Shown here one piece after another: positions 7,940-16,864 of a DNA stretch of 64,000 nucleotides. This stretch comes from Bacteroidota bacterium (lineage in GTDB: Bacteria > Bacteroidota > Bacteroidia > Chitinophagales > Saprospiraceae). How positions within the stretch are numbered: the first letter of the stretch is position 1; every line of letters begins with the position of its first letter. Made by a program: the position numbers and the translations under genes. Where the stretch lies: contig JAIUPL010000010.1 of the NCBI GenBank assembly GCA_020160935.1, positions 124,001 to 188,000 of the forward strand. The letters are read 5' to 3'. Below the pieces are notes generated by a model. That model saw nothing but the letters and a program-made list of their open reading frames with translations. It had not been told where the DNA came from and did no database searches.

Positions 7940-9037
7940 ATGCACAAACATTTTTTACTGTTCGTTTTTGCCTCGCTGTCGCTCTTTGCACAGGCACAAT
8001 CCACTGCGAAAGTGGAAAACTTTATCCTCATTACGCTGGACGGTATGCGCTGGCAGGAGGTTTTTGGCGGTGTAGACACGGCTTTGGTGAATGATAAACG
8101 TTTTAACCAGAACGACAGCGCCGGCATCATGACCAAATATTGGGCCGCTACTCCCATGGAGCGCCGCAAGAAACTCATGCCCTTTCTCTGGAGCACCCTG
8201 GCTTCGGAGGGCCGTATTTACGGCAACAGAAAGCTCGGCAACAAGGTCGATAATGCCAATCCTTACTGGTTTTCTTATCCGGGGTACAGCGAAATTCTGT
8301 GCGGTTTCGTAGATACGGCTGTCAATTCCAACAGTTACCCTCCGAATCCCAATATCAACGTTCTGGAATTTCTTCACAACCAGAAGACATTTAAGGGATA
8401 TGTAGCAGCCTTTGGAGCCTGGGATGCCTTCGACCGAATCATCAACGAACGCAGAGCGGGTTTTCCGGTGGTATCCGGACGGGATGCCTGCGGCGGCGAC
8501 TATCCTTCCGTGCGCGAACAATTGCTCAATGATATGAAGCGCGATGCCTATACGCCCTTCGGCGATGCCGAGCAACTGGACGTTTTTACCCATTATGCTG
8601 CTATGGAGTACCTCCGTAACAAACACCCCAAAGTGCTTTACATCGCTTATGGCGAAACAGACGAGTGGGCACACCACAGCCATTACAAAGACTACCTGGA
8701 TGCCGCACGCCAAACGGATGCCTGGATAGGCGAAATATGGCGCTTCGTACAGGCAGATCCTCAATACCGCAACAAAACGGCCCTGCTTATTACAACCGAT
8801 CACGGCCGGGGCGACCGGGTAAAAGCACAATGGACCAGCCATGGCTCGGAGGTGCTTGATTCGCACGAGATATGGATTGCTGCGATGGGCCCAGGGCTGA
8901 AAAAAGGCGGGGAAATGAGCGGCCAGACTCAGTTGTTTCAACAACAGGTAGCGGCCACGGTGGCCGAATGGCTTGGGTTTGAATTCAAGGCCAATCACCC
9001 GGTATCTGCCAGTTTGTGGGGGGTATTTAACAGATAA
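7940..9037 (+). CDS. Secreted alkaline-phosphatase-superfamily hydrolase (paralogue 2)
   Basis: A 365-residue exported enzyme; the signal peptide ends at FAQAQ (residue ~20). It shares the motifs and spacing of the first gene of this run: ITLDGMRWQEVFGG (metal Asp34), SYPGYSEIL (~112), GETDEWAHH, TTDHGRGD and a late His (SHGSEVLDSHEIW). It lacks the ~60-residue N-terminal stretch of paralogue 1, so it is the more typical family member. Shared blocks such as LMPFLW and YRNKT show recent duplication or common ancestry. Its position between the MBL-fold enzyme and SusC suggests periplasmic or surface release of a phosphate- or phosphonate-containing group before or after outer-membrane uptake. 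Confidence 0.87.
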   Translation: MHKHFLLFVFASLSLFAQAQSTAKVENFILITLDGMRWQEVFGGVDTALVNDKRFNQNDSAGIMTKYWAATPMERRKKLMPFLWSTLASEGRIYGNRKLGNKVDNANPYWFSYPGYSEILCGFVDTAVNSNSYPPNPNINVLEFLHNQKTFKGYVAAFGAWDAFDRIINERRAGFPVVSGRDACGGDYPSVREQLLNDMKRDAYTPFGDAEQLDVFTHYAAMEYLRNKHPKVLYIAYGETDEWAHHSHYKDYLDAARQTDAWIGEIWRFVQADPQYRNKTALLITTDHGRGDRVKAQWTSHGSEVLDSHEIWIAAMGPGLKKGGEMSGQTQLFQQQVAATVAEWLGFEFKANHPVSASLWGVFNR

Positions 9038-9119
9038 TTTACCTGAAACAACCACATCGTTAATGTAGAGTTCAACGAAACTTAAACACCTGTTGCGGCT
9101 TTCCCGGAAGTACCGAACC

Positions 9120-9127
9120 TACCTTTG
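9120..9127 (+). promoter_or_regulatory. Candidate Bacteroidota -7 element (TACCTTTG) before susC
   Basis: TAnnTTTG match 88 bases before the SusC start. A TTG at 9093-9095 is the nearest -33 candidate, somewhat too far (24 bases). The preceding 178-base gap has no gene, so SusC/SusD may have their own transcript. Confidence 0.45.
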
Positions 9128-9215
9128 CGTATCCAAAGCATAGGCGCAGTTATTATCCATATTCCCGCTTTTTCATTTTTCAATCCACTTTCACTTTCAT
9201 CAATCTTTTCTATCC

Positions 9216-12200
9216 ATGAAGGCAAATTGCTACACCTTCAAGGGCCTGCTTATTGCCCTTGTATGTACCTTTTTTAGTCTGGCCGCACATGCCCAGCGTA
9301 TCAGCGGCACCGTGTTGGACACCGACACCGACGAGGCGCTGATTGGCGCTTCGGTAGCCGTAAAAAACACTGGCCGTGGCGCCGTGACCGACGCTACGGG
9401 TTCTTTTAAACTGGATGCGCAGGCTGGCGAAATCCTGCTCATTACCTATGTCGGCTACGAACCGCAGGAAATTACCCTCGGCAGCGGCACAACGCTGAGT
9501 ATTAAACTGGCTGCTCAAAACCAACTGAACGAAGTGGTGGTCACCGCGCTTGGCCTTAGCAAAGCCAAAAAATCGCTGGGCTACGCCGTGCAGGAAGTTA
9601 GCGGCGCCAGCCTCGACAAGGCGCGCGAAACAAATCTTGTAAGCGCCCTGGCGGGGAAAGTAGCCGGTGTTACCATCGTGGGCAACCCCTCCGGCATTGG
9701 CTCTTCTGCCCGAATTACGATCCGGGGGGAGCGCTCGCTCAACATCAACCGCAACCAACCGCTGTTTGTTGTAGACGGCGTACCGATCAGCAACGATTTC
9801 CGGGGCTCTTCCGGCAACAGTTATCAGGATGTGGACTATGGCAATGGCGCCGGCTTTGTAAACCCCGACGACGTTGAATCCGTGACCGTGCTGAAAGGCG
9901 CCAGCGCTGCGGCCCTCTACGGCTCCCGCGCCAACAATGGAGTGGTGCTGATCACCACCAAATCTGGTAAAAACACAAAAGGTATCGGCGTGAGCATCAA
10001 TTCTACCGTCTCTTTTGAAAATGTGCTTCGCCTGCCCGATTACCAAAATGTGTATGGCCAGGGCCTGGGTGGCGTTTTCGAATTCAAGGATGGAAATGGT
10101 GGCGGCGCTGCCGATGGTGTGGATGAAAGTTGGGGCCCGAAAATGGAAGGCCAGTTGTTGCCACAATTCGATTCGCCTACCTCCAATGGTTTCCGTGGTG
10201 GCGATGTAGGCAACCTGTTTACTTCCATCGGCCCAGTTGACCTGAATGCGCAACTGGCTGCCCGCGGAACGATTAACAATACTCCTTTTGCCGCCCAATC
10301 CGACAATATTCGCGACTTTTTTGAAACGGGCGTGACGCAAGCCCATAATGTGGCGCTTTCCGGCAGCAACGAAAAAAGCGATTTCCGCCTGTCTTACACC
10401 TGGCTCGACCAGACAGGTACCGTTCCGAATACCGACCTCAAACGCAATACTGTCGCGTTTGCCGGGGGCTACAACCTGTCGCCGAAACTGAAAGTGCGCA
10501 CCGCCATCAATTACATGAACAGCAACAGCGACAACCGCCCAAACCTGAGTTACGGTACCGAAAATATCATGTACCTGTTCAACTGCTGGCTCGGCCGAAG
10601 TGTAAATGTGGCTTCGCTGCGCGACTACTGGATGGCCGGCCGCGAAGGACTGAATCAGTTCAATTTCAACTACAACTACCACGACAACCCGTATTTCGGT
10701 TTGTATGAAAATACCAACAGCCAGGCTATCGACCGTGTATTTGGCAATGTATCGCTGACATACGATTTTTCTTCCGACCTGAGCCTGATGGTGCGCAGCG
10801 GTACCGATGTGAGCAATGAGTTCAGAACCCGCCGCAGAGCCTACAGCACACAGCGTTTCCAGCGTGGCAGTTACCGCGAAGAGCGGATCGGTTTTACAGA
10901 AATCAATACTGATTTTCTGCTGAATTACAGAAAAAACCTGAGCGAACGCATCGACCTCAACATAGGCCTCGGCGGCAATGCCATGCGCCAGCGCGGTCGT
11001 TTTTCCGACGTCATTGCGCCAGAACTGGCCGTGCCGGGCATTTACACCCTCGGCAATTCACGTGTGGCTTTGCAAAACCTTGCTTCTGTGCCGTCTACGC
11101 AAAAACGCATCAATAGTTTGTATGCTACCGCACAGGTTGGTTTTGATAATTTCCTCTACCTCGATTTGTCGGCACGCAACGACTGGTCGAGTACCCTGCC
11201 TTCCGATTCGCGCAGTTATCTCTACTATGCAGCCAACCTAAGCGCGATCCTGACAGATGCTTTCAAAATCAAAAGTGATGTGCTGTCTTTCGCAAAAGTT
11301 CGTTTCGGGGTAGCCCAGGTAGGTAACGACACCGATCCCTACCAACTGATAGCCGTTTACAATGCTCAAACAGCCGTGCAGGGCCAACCCTCCTACAGCG
11401 AGTCGAGCACCCTTGTGAACCCGGCCCTGAAACCTGAAATCAGTACCTCCATCGAAACCGGCCTCGATGTTCGTTTTTTCAACAACCGCATCGGCCTCGA
11501 CCTCACGTATTATAATACCGAAAGCCGCAACCAGTTGCTTCCACTTGCCCTGAGCAACACAACGGGCTACAGCAGCCGATTCATCAATGCCGGCCTCATT
11601 AGAAACTACGGCGTAGAGGCTACCCTGAACATCACACCCGTAAAAACCAAAAATTTCAACTGGGATATCGCTTTCAACTTCTCTGCCAATCGCAGCAAGG
11701 TAAAAGAACTCTACACCGATCCGGTAAGCGGCCAAAAGGTGACCAACTACGTCATGGCCAGCCGTTACGTGAATGTGGAAGCCCGCGTAGGCGAACAAAT
11801 GGGTGATATGTACGGCATCGGTTTCCAGCGTGTGAGTGCCGACCCGAACAGTGCTTATTACGACCCAACTGGTCAGTTTGTAGGCCAAATTGTGTACAAC
11901 AGCCAGGGCAAACCGGTGGCAACATCCAGTCTGATCAAACTCGGAAATTACAACCCCGACTGGCTGGGCGGCATCTATAACTCGTTCACATTCAAAGGTA
12001 TCAACCTGGGTGTGTTGTTCGATATCCGCAGCGGCGGCCAGGTGTACTCGCACACGCAAGTGGTGGGCCGCGAAGGCGGACAAATCATCGAAACCCTGGA
12101 AGGCCGTGCCAATGGCTACGACCTCAGTGTGGAAGGCAACGGCGTAGTAGGCGCCGGTGTGGTGCAAAATGCCGATGGCTCGTTCAGCCCCAATACCGTG

Positions 12201-12518
12201 GAATTAAGCGCCCGCGAATGGCACACTTCCTACACATTGGGCCGCCGCCTGATTGAAGGCGCTATTTACGATGCTTCTTTCGTAAAACTCCGCGAAGCAC
12301 GTATCGGATACACCTTCCCGAATAAAATCTGGGGTAAAACCAGTCTGCGCGACCTGAGCCTGAGTGTGGTGGGGCGCAACCTGGCACTCTGGACAAAAGT
12401 GCCGCATATCGACCCTGAAACCTCCTCTACTTCCGGTGGCACGGTCATCCCCGGCGTAGAATCTGTGGCGCTTCCTTCTACGCGCAGTTGGGGTATCAAC
12501 CTGAACTGCCGTTTCTAA
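9216..12518 (+). CDS. SusC/RagA-type TonB-dependent outer-membrane transporter
   Basis: A 1100-residue protein. Residues 1-27 are a signal peptide (AAHAQ). Residues ~28-97 form a carboxypeptidase-like regulatory domain (ISGTVLDTDTDEALIGASV). A TonB-contact segment follows (NEVVVTALGLSKAKKSLGYA), then the plug with IRGERSLNINRNQPLFVVDG, and a ~850-residue 22-strand barrel ending in an aromatic residue (GINLNCRF), as barrel-assembly substrates do. The conserved plug motif LKGASAAALYGSRANNGV is complete. It imports a bulky ligand with the SusD lipoprotein encoded 26 bases downstream. The substrate is not readable from sequence; the upstream hydrolases and phosphonate-type enzymes suggest a phosphorus-containing organic molecule or glycan. 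Confidence 0.95.
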   Translation: MKANCYTFKGLLIALVCTFFSLAAHAQRISGTVLDTDTDEALIGASVAVKNTGRGAVTDATGSFKLDAQAGEILLITYVGYEPQEITLGSGTTLSIKLAAQNQLNEVVVTALGLSKAKKSLGYAVQEVSGASLDKARETNLVSALAGKVAGVTIVGNPSGIGSSARITIRGERSLNINRNQPLFVVDGVPISNDFRGSSGNSYQDVDYGNGAGFVNPDDVESVTVLKGASAAALYGSRANNGVVLITTKSGKNTKGIGVSINSTVSFENVLRLPDYQNVYGQGLGGVFEFKDGNGGGAADGVDESWGPKMEGQLLPQFDSPTSNGFRGGDVGNLFTSIGPVDLNAQLAARGTINNTPFAAQSDNIRDFFETGVTQAHNVALSGSNEKSDFRLSYTWLDQTGTVPNTDLKRNTVAFAGGYNLSPKLKVRTAINYMNSNSDNRPNLSYGTENIMYLFNCWLGRSVNVASLRDYWMAGREGLNQFNFNYNYHDNPYFGLYENTNSQAIDRVFGNVSLTYDFSSDLSLMVRSGTDVSNEFRTRRRAYSTQRFQRGSYREERIGFTEINTDFLLNYRKNLSERIDLNIGLGGNAMRQRGRFSDVIAPELAVPGIYTLGNSRVALQNLASVPSTQKRINSLYATAQVGFDNFLYLDLSARNDWSSTLPSDSRSYLYYAANLSAILTDAFKIKSDVLSFAKVRFGVAQVGNDTDPYQLIAVYNAQTAVQGQPSYSESSTLVNPALKPEISTSIETGLDVRFFNNRIGLDLTYYNTESRNQLLPLALSNTTGYSSRFINAGLIRNYGVEATLNITPVKTKNFNWDIAFNFSANRSKVKELYTDPVSGQKVTNYVMASRYVNVEARVGEQMGDMYGIGFQRVSADPNSAYYDPTGQFVGQIVYNSQGKPVATSSLIKLGNYNPDWLGGIYNSFTFKGINLGVLFDIRSGGQVYSHTQVVGREGGQIIETLEGRANGYDLSVEGNGVVGAGVVQNADGSFSPNTVELSAREWHTSYTLGRRLIEGAIYDASFVKLREARIGYTFPNKIWGKTSLRDLSLSVVGRNLALWTKVPHIDPETSSTSGGTVIPGVESVALPSTRSWGINLNCRF

Positions 12519-12544
12519 ACCGTTTACTTCTAAATTTTTTATCC

Positions 12545-14017
12545 ATGAAATATACCACTTTAAAATCCCTGCTTCTATGCGGAATGCTCGCTTTTATGGC
12601 TGGCTGTACCAAGGATTTTGATGACATCAATACCAATCCGAATGCCCCCACTTCGGTCAATTCGGGCCTCTTGCTGCCACAAATCCAGCGCGATATGATC
12701 GGCTCGCTTCTGGGAGAAACCTGGGGTATCGGCAATATTGTGATTCAGCATACTGCCAAAAACCAGTTTGTAAACGAAGACCGCTACCTCTGGGGCGAAA
12801 TCAACGGCATTTGGAATGCTGTGTACGACAACATGCGCGATGTCAACAACATCCTCATTCAGAGTGAAGATAAAAACGAGAAAAATTACCAGGGAATCGC
12901 CCTGGTGATGCGTGCCTGGATGTTTTCTCTCGCTACGGATGCTTATGGCGACATTCCATATTCGGAAGCCATTAAGGCAAAAGAAGGCATCAATTATACA
13001 AAATACGATTCACAGGAAGATATTTACAATGGTATTCTCAACGACCTGAAAGAAGCCAACAACATACTGGGCACTACTGGCGAAGTAGTGGCGGGCGATA
13101 TTATTTATGGTGGAGATGTTGCCAAGTGGAAAAAACTGGCCAACTCTCTGCGTATCCGCTACCTGATGCGTATTTCCGGCAAACGCGATGTCGGCCCCGA
13201 ATTGCGGGAAATTGTAACCAATACTACTGCATCACCCATTTTTGAAAGCAACGCCGATAATGCAGTGTACACCTTTAAAAGTACTGCGCCGGATCAATTC
13301 CCGCTTTACTCTTCCCGTATTGGTTCTTTCAATGAGTTTCGGGCTTCCAAGACTTTGCTGGATACATTGGTAGACCTGGGCGACCCGCGCATGCCTGTTT
13401 TCTTCCGGCCCACACCCAGCACGGAAGGTTCTTCCAGTCCGGTGTACGTGGGGATTCCAAACGGCCTGAACGACGTAGATGCACTCCAATACAACGGCGG
13501 CCCGCAATTCCAGTCGCGTATCGGTTCGCTGTTCTACGAAAATTCTATTTCCACGCAAGGACTCGCCATTGCCAAAGGCGTCATCATGACCTACGCCGAA
13601 CTCCAGTTTTTCTTGGCTGAAGCCGCTGAAAAAGGTTTGATCGGCAGTTCGGCGCAGGCCTATTATGAAAATGGTGTAAATGCTTCTTTTGCATTCTATG
13701 GACTGACCGCGCCTGCCAATTATTTCGCGCTGCCTGATGTGGCCTACGCAGGTACGAAAGAACAAAAACTGCATAAAATCGGCTTCCAGAAATGGGTGTC
13801 GCTGTATTTCCAGGGGCTGGAGGCGTGGTTCGACTGGCGCCGGACGGGTATTCCAGCCCTCAAACCTGGTCCTTCCAACCAGAATGGCGATAAAATTCCG
13901 GTGCGTTTCCGGTACCCGATCATCGAGCAATCCCTGAATGCTGAAGGGTATCAAGGCGCCATCAGCCGTCAGGGGCCGGATGATCTGAATTCAAAAATGT
14001 GGTATCTAAAACCCTGA
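12545..14017 (+). CDS. SusD/RagB-type surface lipoprotein
   Basis: A 490-residue lipoprotein. Start chosen at ATG 12545 because it gives a clean lipoprotein signal (LLCGMLAFMAGC, lipidated Cys21); the frame extends upstream over the SusC end without a signal. The N-terminus TKDFDDINTNPNAPT, the helical core (WNAVYDNMRDVNNIL; VMRAWMFSLATDAYGDIPYSEA) and the C-terminal TPR region (YFQGLEAWFDWRRTGIP) are typical of the SusD-like family 2 subgroup. It should cap the neighbouring SusC barrel and bind its ligand outside the cell. A strong hairpin follows 75 bases after the stop, ending the transcription unit. Confidence 0.95.
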   Translation: MKYTTLKSLLLCGMLAFMAGCTKDFDDINTNPNAPTSVNSGLLLPQIQRDMIGSLLGETWGIGNIVIQHTAKNQFVNEDRYLWGEINGIWNAVYDNMRDVNNILIQSEDKNEKNYQGIALVMRAWMFSLATDAYGDIPYSEAIKAKEGINYTKYDSQEDIYNGILNDLKEANNILGTTGEVVAGDIIYGGDVAKWKKLANSLRIRYLMRISGKRDVGPELREIVTNTTASPIFESNADNAVYTFKSTAPDQFPLYSSRIGSFNEFRASKTLLDTLVDLGDPRMPVFFRPTPSTEGSSSPVYVGIPNGLNDVDALQYNGGPQFQSRIGSLFYENSISTQGLAIAKGVIMTYAELQFFLAEAAEKGLIGSSAQAYYENGVNASFAFYGLTAPANYFALPDVAYAGTKEQKLHKIGFQKWVSLYFQGLEAWFDWRRTGIPALKPGPSNQNGDKIPVRFRYPIIEQSLNAEGYQGAISRQGPDDLNSKMWYLKP

Positions 14018-14091
14018 AAATAAAGTTGTTAGAACTTTTGTGGAAAAGGAAATAATTCAAACAACTTCATACGAAAATTAGAGTTGGTCAG

Positions 14092-14133
14092 GATGGCAAA
14101 ACGGCGCAAAGCTGTTTTGCCATCGTTTTTTTT
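14092..14133 (+). terminator. Rho-independent terminator after susC/susD
   Basis: Eleven-base arms (GATGGCAAAAC / GTTTTGCCATC) close over a short GC-rich loop and are followed by eight T residues. This is the clearest classical terminator in the window. Confidence 0.9.
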
Positions 14134-14232
14134 GTGCAAAATGATTTTTCTGTGTCTAGGGAATAAGCAGTGACCAGATTATCCTTACGTCTGTCGTACT
14201 TTCGGCCCACTTGTTGAACCGGAAAAACAAAC

Positions 14233-14614
14233 ATGCTCGAAAAAAAATCTATGCTCACCATCTACCACAACAACCGCTGTGGTAAAAGCCGCGTCGCCAA
14301 AAACCTGATCGATACATTGGGAAAACCCGTAGAGGTGGTCGACTATCTACAACATCCTCCTTCTGAGAAGGAATTAGCAGATATCCTCGCTATGCTAAAA
14401 ATGAAACCGCAGGAACTGATTCGCACCAAGGAAGCCATTTTTCAGGAGTACTTTAAAGGAAAAAATCCTTTCGGATGCCGAGTGGATTCGGGTTATGGTG
14501 GAAAACCCGGTGCTGATCGAGCGGCCGATTGTGGTGATGGGCGACGAGGCCTGGTTAGTGCGCAGCGAAGAAGCGCTGGAGGCGTTGCATTGCAAACTGG
14601 GTGAGACAGAATAA
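14233..14614 (+). pseudogene. arsC: ArsC/Spx-family reductase-like gene, frameshifted
   Basis: The first frame starts (ATG 14233 or, more likely, 14251) with MLTIYHNNRCGKSR, holding the redox Cys and basic loop of ArsC-like thioredoxin-fold enzymes, and runs normally to QEYFKGKN. It then becomes Arg/Gly-rich nonsense. The next frame restores the family sequence immediately: LSDAEWIRVMVENPVLIERP, then IVVMGDEAWLVRSEEALEAL to a TAA at 14612-14614. One extra C in the AATCCTTTCG stretch near 14467-14470 accounts for the shift. The repaired protein would be ~120 residues, normal for the family. It is either a recent pseudogene or a sequencing error at a short C run. The repaired protein would use Cys-based reduction; arsenate is only one possible substrate. 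Confidence 0.85.
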
Positions 14615-14665
14615 GAGTACTTGCCTTATCCAAAAATGGACAACACACAAATTCACGAAAGCAAC

Positions 14666-15403
14666 ATGCAAACAAAAACCTTTTACATTATCTTCTTTTT
14701 GTCTCTTACCCACCTCTTTGCACAAGCACAAAACCCCCAACTCAATATCGCTCACCTGACAGGCGACTTTTACGTTTACACCACTTACAACATATACAAT
14801 GGCTACCGGGTGCCGGCCAACGGCATGTACCTGATCACCAACAGCGGGGTTGTGATGTTCGATACGCCCTGGGATACCACTCAGTTTCAGCCACTGCTCG
14901 ACAGCATCCGGCTCCGGCACAACAAACCCGTGGTGATGGCCATGGCAACGCATTGGCACAGCGATAAAACCGCCGGTCTGGAATATTATAAAAAACTGGG
15001 TATCAAAACCTGGACAACGGTCCTGACAGATAAGTTAAGCGAAAAAAATAATATGAAAAGGGGTGAATATCTGATGACTAACGATACCGTTTTTCATGTC
15101 GGCCAATATTCTTTTGAAACGTACTTCCCCGGAGAAGGGCATACTTCAGACAATATTATCGTCTGGTTTGAAAAGGAAAAAATCCTCTTCGGCGGCTGCT
15201 TGATAAAAGGCGCCGATGCCGAAACCCTGGGCTATTTGGGCGATGCCAACACCCTGGAATACGAATCCACGCTAAAAAGGGTGCAGAAAAAATGCCGCAA
15301 ACCCAGGTATATCGTCATTGCGCACAGCGACTGGAAAAACAAAAACTCGCTGAAGCATTCTATCAAACTGGCAAAAAGGCTCAAAAAAGAGCATGCTCGC
15401 TGA
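14666..15403 (+). CDS. Subclass B1 metallo-beta-lactamase
   Basis: A 245-residue exported protein with a signal peptide (LTHLFAQAQ, cleavage near 22). All six B1 zinc ligands are in place: His96, His98 and Asp100 (ATHWHSDKTAG), His159 (GEGHTSDNIIVW), Cys178 (LFGGCLIKG) and His220 (IVIAHSDWK). Lys181 sits three residues after the Cys, matching the Lys that binds the substrate carboxylate in BlaB/CcrA-type enzymes. The strand before the metal motif (GVVMFDTPWD) and the sequence after Cys (GADAETLGYLGDAN) are also B1-like. It should open beta-lactam rings in the periplasm. I start at ATG 14666, which gives the signal peptide; the frame extends 15 codons upstream. No mobile element flanks it, so it is probably a resident gene. 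Spectrum cannot be judged. Confidence 0.88.
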   Translation: MQTKTFYIIFFLSLTHLFAQAQNPQLNIAHLTGDFYVYTTYNIYNGYRVPANGMYLITNSGVVMFDTPWDTTQFQPLLDSIRLRHNKPVVMAMATHWHSDKTAGLEYYKKLGIKTWTTVLTDKLSEKNNMKRGEYLMTNDTVFHVGQYSFETYFPGEGHTSDNIIVWFEKEKILFGGCLIKGADAETLGYLGDANTLEYESTLKRVQKKCRKPRYIVIAHSDWKNKNSLKHSIKLAKRLKKEHAR

Positions 15404-15634
15404 CCCTGCACACGCGGGTGACCAACGTCACCCTGAATGATGACCAGTGTCATCCTCGCTTGCTGGACATTGCCCGACCTTGTGCCGCTTTTTTAGTGCT
15501 TGTTTCTTTCAAAATCAAATCAAATTAAGTGGCCGACATGCCATTTAAAAATCCGTTGAATCCGCACAATCCGCTCAATCCCGGATTACCGTGAGGCGAA
15601 GCCGAACAACCTCTCCCCAGATCAGTAAGAAATC

Positions 15635-16861
15635 ATGATAGAACTTTTAGCGCCGGCAGGCTCTTTTGAATCACTGATGGCGGCCATTCATGCCGGAGCC
15701 GATTCGGTGTATTTCGGTGTGGAGCAATTGAATATGCGCACCAAATCGTCGTATAATTTTACGGTAAACGACCTGCCCGAGGTGGCGGCCCGATGCCGGG
15801 AACACGGCGTAAAATCCTATATCACGCTCAATACCATCATTTACGACCACGATCTGGCGCTTATGCGTCGTATTGTCGACGCGGCCCGCGAAAGTGGCAT
15901 CGATGCGCTGATTGCGTCCGATATTGCCGTGATGAACTATGCGCGCAAGTCGGGTATGCCGGTGCATATTTCCACCCAAAGCAACATCACCAACATCGAT
16001 GCAATCGAGTTTTATTCGGTGTACTCCGATGTGATGGTACTGGCCCGCGAACTCACGCTGATGCAGGTGGGTGCGCTGGCCCGCGAGATTCAGCGCCACA
16101 ACATCACGGGCCCTTCCGGCCACCTGGTTCGGCTCGAAGTGTTTGGCCACGGCGCGCTGTGTATGGCGGTTTCGGGCAAATGCTACATGAGCCTGCACAG
16201 CAATTTTTCCTCGGCCAACCGCGGCGCCTGCATCCAGAATTGCCGCCACACCTACGTGGTGACCGATAAGGAAAGCGGTGTCGAATTTGAGGTCGACAAC
16301 GAATACATCATGTCGGCCAAAGACCTGTGCACCATCGATTTTCTGGATAAAGTGGCCGATGCAGGCGTGTCGGTACTCAAAATAGAAGGCCGCGGTCGCA
16401 GTGCCGATTATGTGCATACCACCACCCAATGCTACCGGGAGGCGCTGGATGCCCTGAAAAATGGTACGTATGGTCCGCATTTGTTTGAGGACTGGAAAAC
16501 GAGGCTTTCCACGGTGTACAACCGCGGTTTTTGGGACGGCTACTACCTCGGTCGCACGATGGGAGAATGGAGTAATGAATACGGCTCGATTGCTACCAAA
16601 AAGAAAATCTACCTCGGCCGTGGCGTTAAATATTATGATACGGCCAAAGTCGGCGAGTTTTTTCTGGAAACCCACAGCCTGCACACCGGCGATGAAATTC
16701 TCATCACCGGACCCACTACAGGCGTCGTACAACATCGGGTCGATTCGCTGCGGGTAAACGACCAGGATACGGGAGTCGTGAAAAAAGGGGAGTCATTCAC
16801 TTTGCCATTGGGCGAAAAAATTCGCCCTTCCGACAAACTGTACAAAATTGTGGAGGCCTGA
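15635..16861 (+). CDS. Peptidase U32 family protein (TrhP/RlhA-type)
   Basis: A 408-residue cytoplasmic protein. It begins MIELLAPAGSFESLMAAIHAGADSVYFG in the U32 manner and contains the family signature EVFGHGALCMAVSGKCYMS at ~165-183. Further conserved Cys follow (RGACIQNCRH), making four Cys that bind an iron-sulfur cluster in characterised relatives. Despite the name, studied members act in tRNA or rRNA hydroxylation rather than proteolysis; this one most resembles the tRNA uridine-34 hydroxylation group. The next gene, a ferredoxin, starts 3 bases after its stop, which fits an electron-dependent RNA hydroxylase. The gene has its own ~230-base upstream gap. Confidence 0.85.
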   Translation: MIELLAPAGSFESLMAAIHAGADSVYFGVEQLNMRTKSSYNFTVNDLPEVAARCREHGVKSYITLNTIIYDHDLALMRRIVDAARESGIDALIASDIAVMNYARKSGMPVHISTQSNITNIDAIEFYSVYSDVMVLARELTLMQVGALAREIQRHNITGPSGHLVRLEVFGHGALCMAVSGKCYMSLHSNFSSANRGACIQNCRHTYVVTDKESGVEFEVDNEYIMSAKDLCTIDFLDKVADAGVSVLKIEGRGRSADYVHTTTQCYREALDALKNGTYGPHLFEDWKTRLSTVYNRGFWDGYYLGRTMGEWSNEYGSIATKKKIYLGRGVKYYDTAKVGEFFLETHSLHTGDEILITGPTTGVVQHRVDSLRVNDQDTGVVKKGESFTLPLGEKIRPSDKLYKIVEA

Positions 16862-16864
16862 GAT

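Noticed and set aside
9210-10682. 490-codon open frame on the minus strand within susC
   Set aside because: It is the antisense shadow of an unmistakable SusC coding region; its translation is His/Val/Ala-biased with no family likeness.
14666-15403. Resistance gene brought in by a recent mobile element
   Set aside because: No insertion sequence, integron site or composition change beside it; codon use looks like its neighbours.
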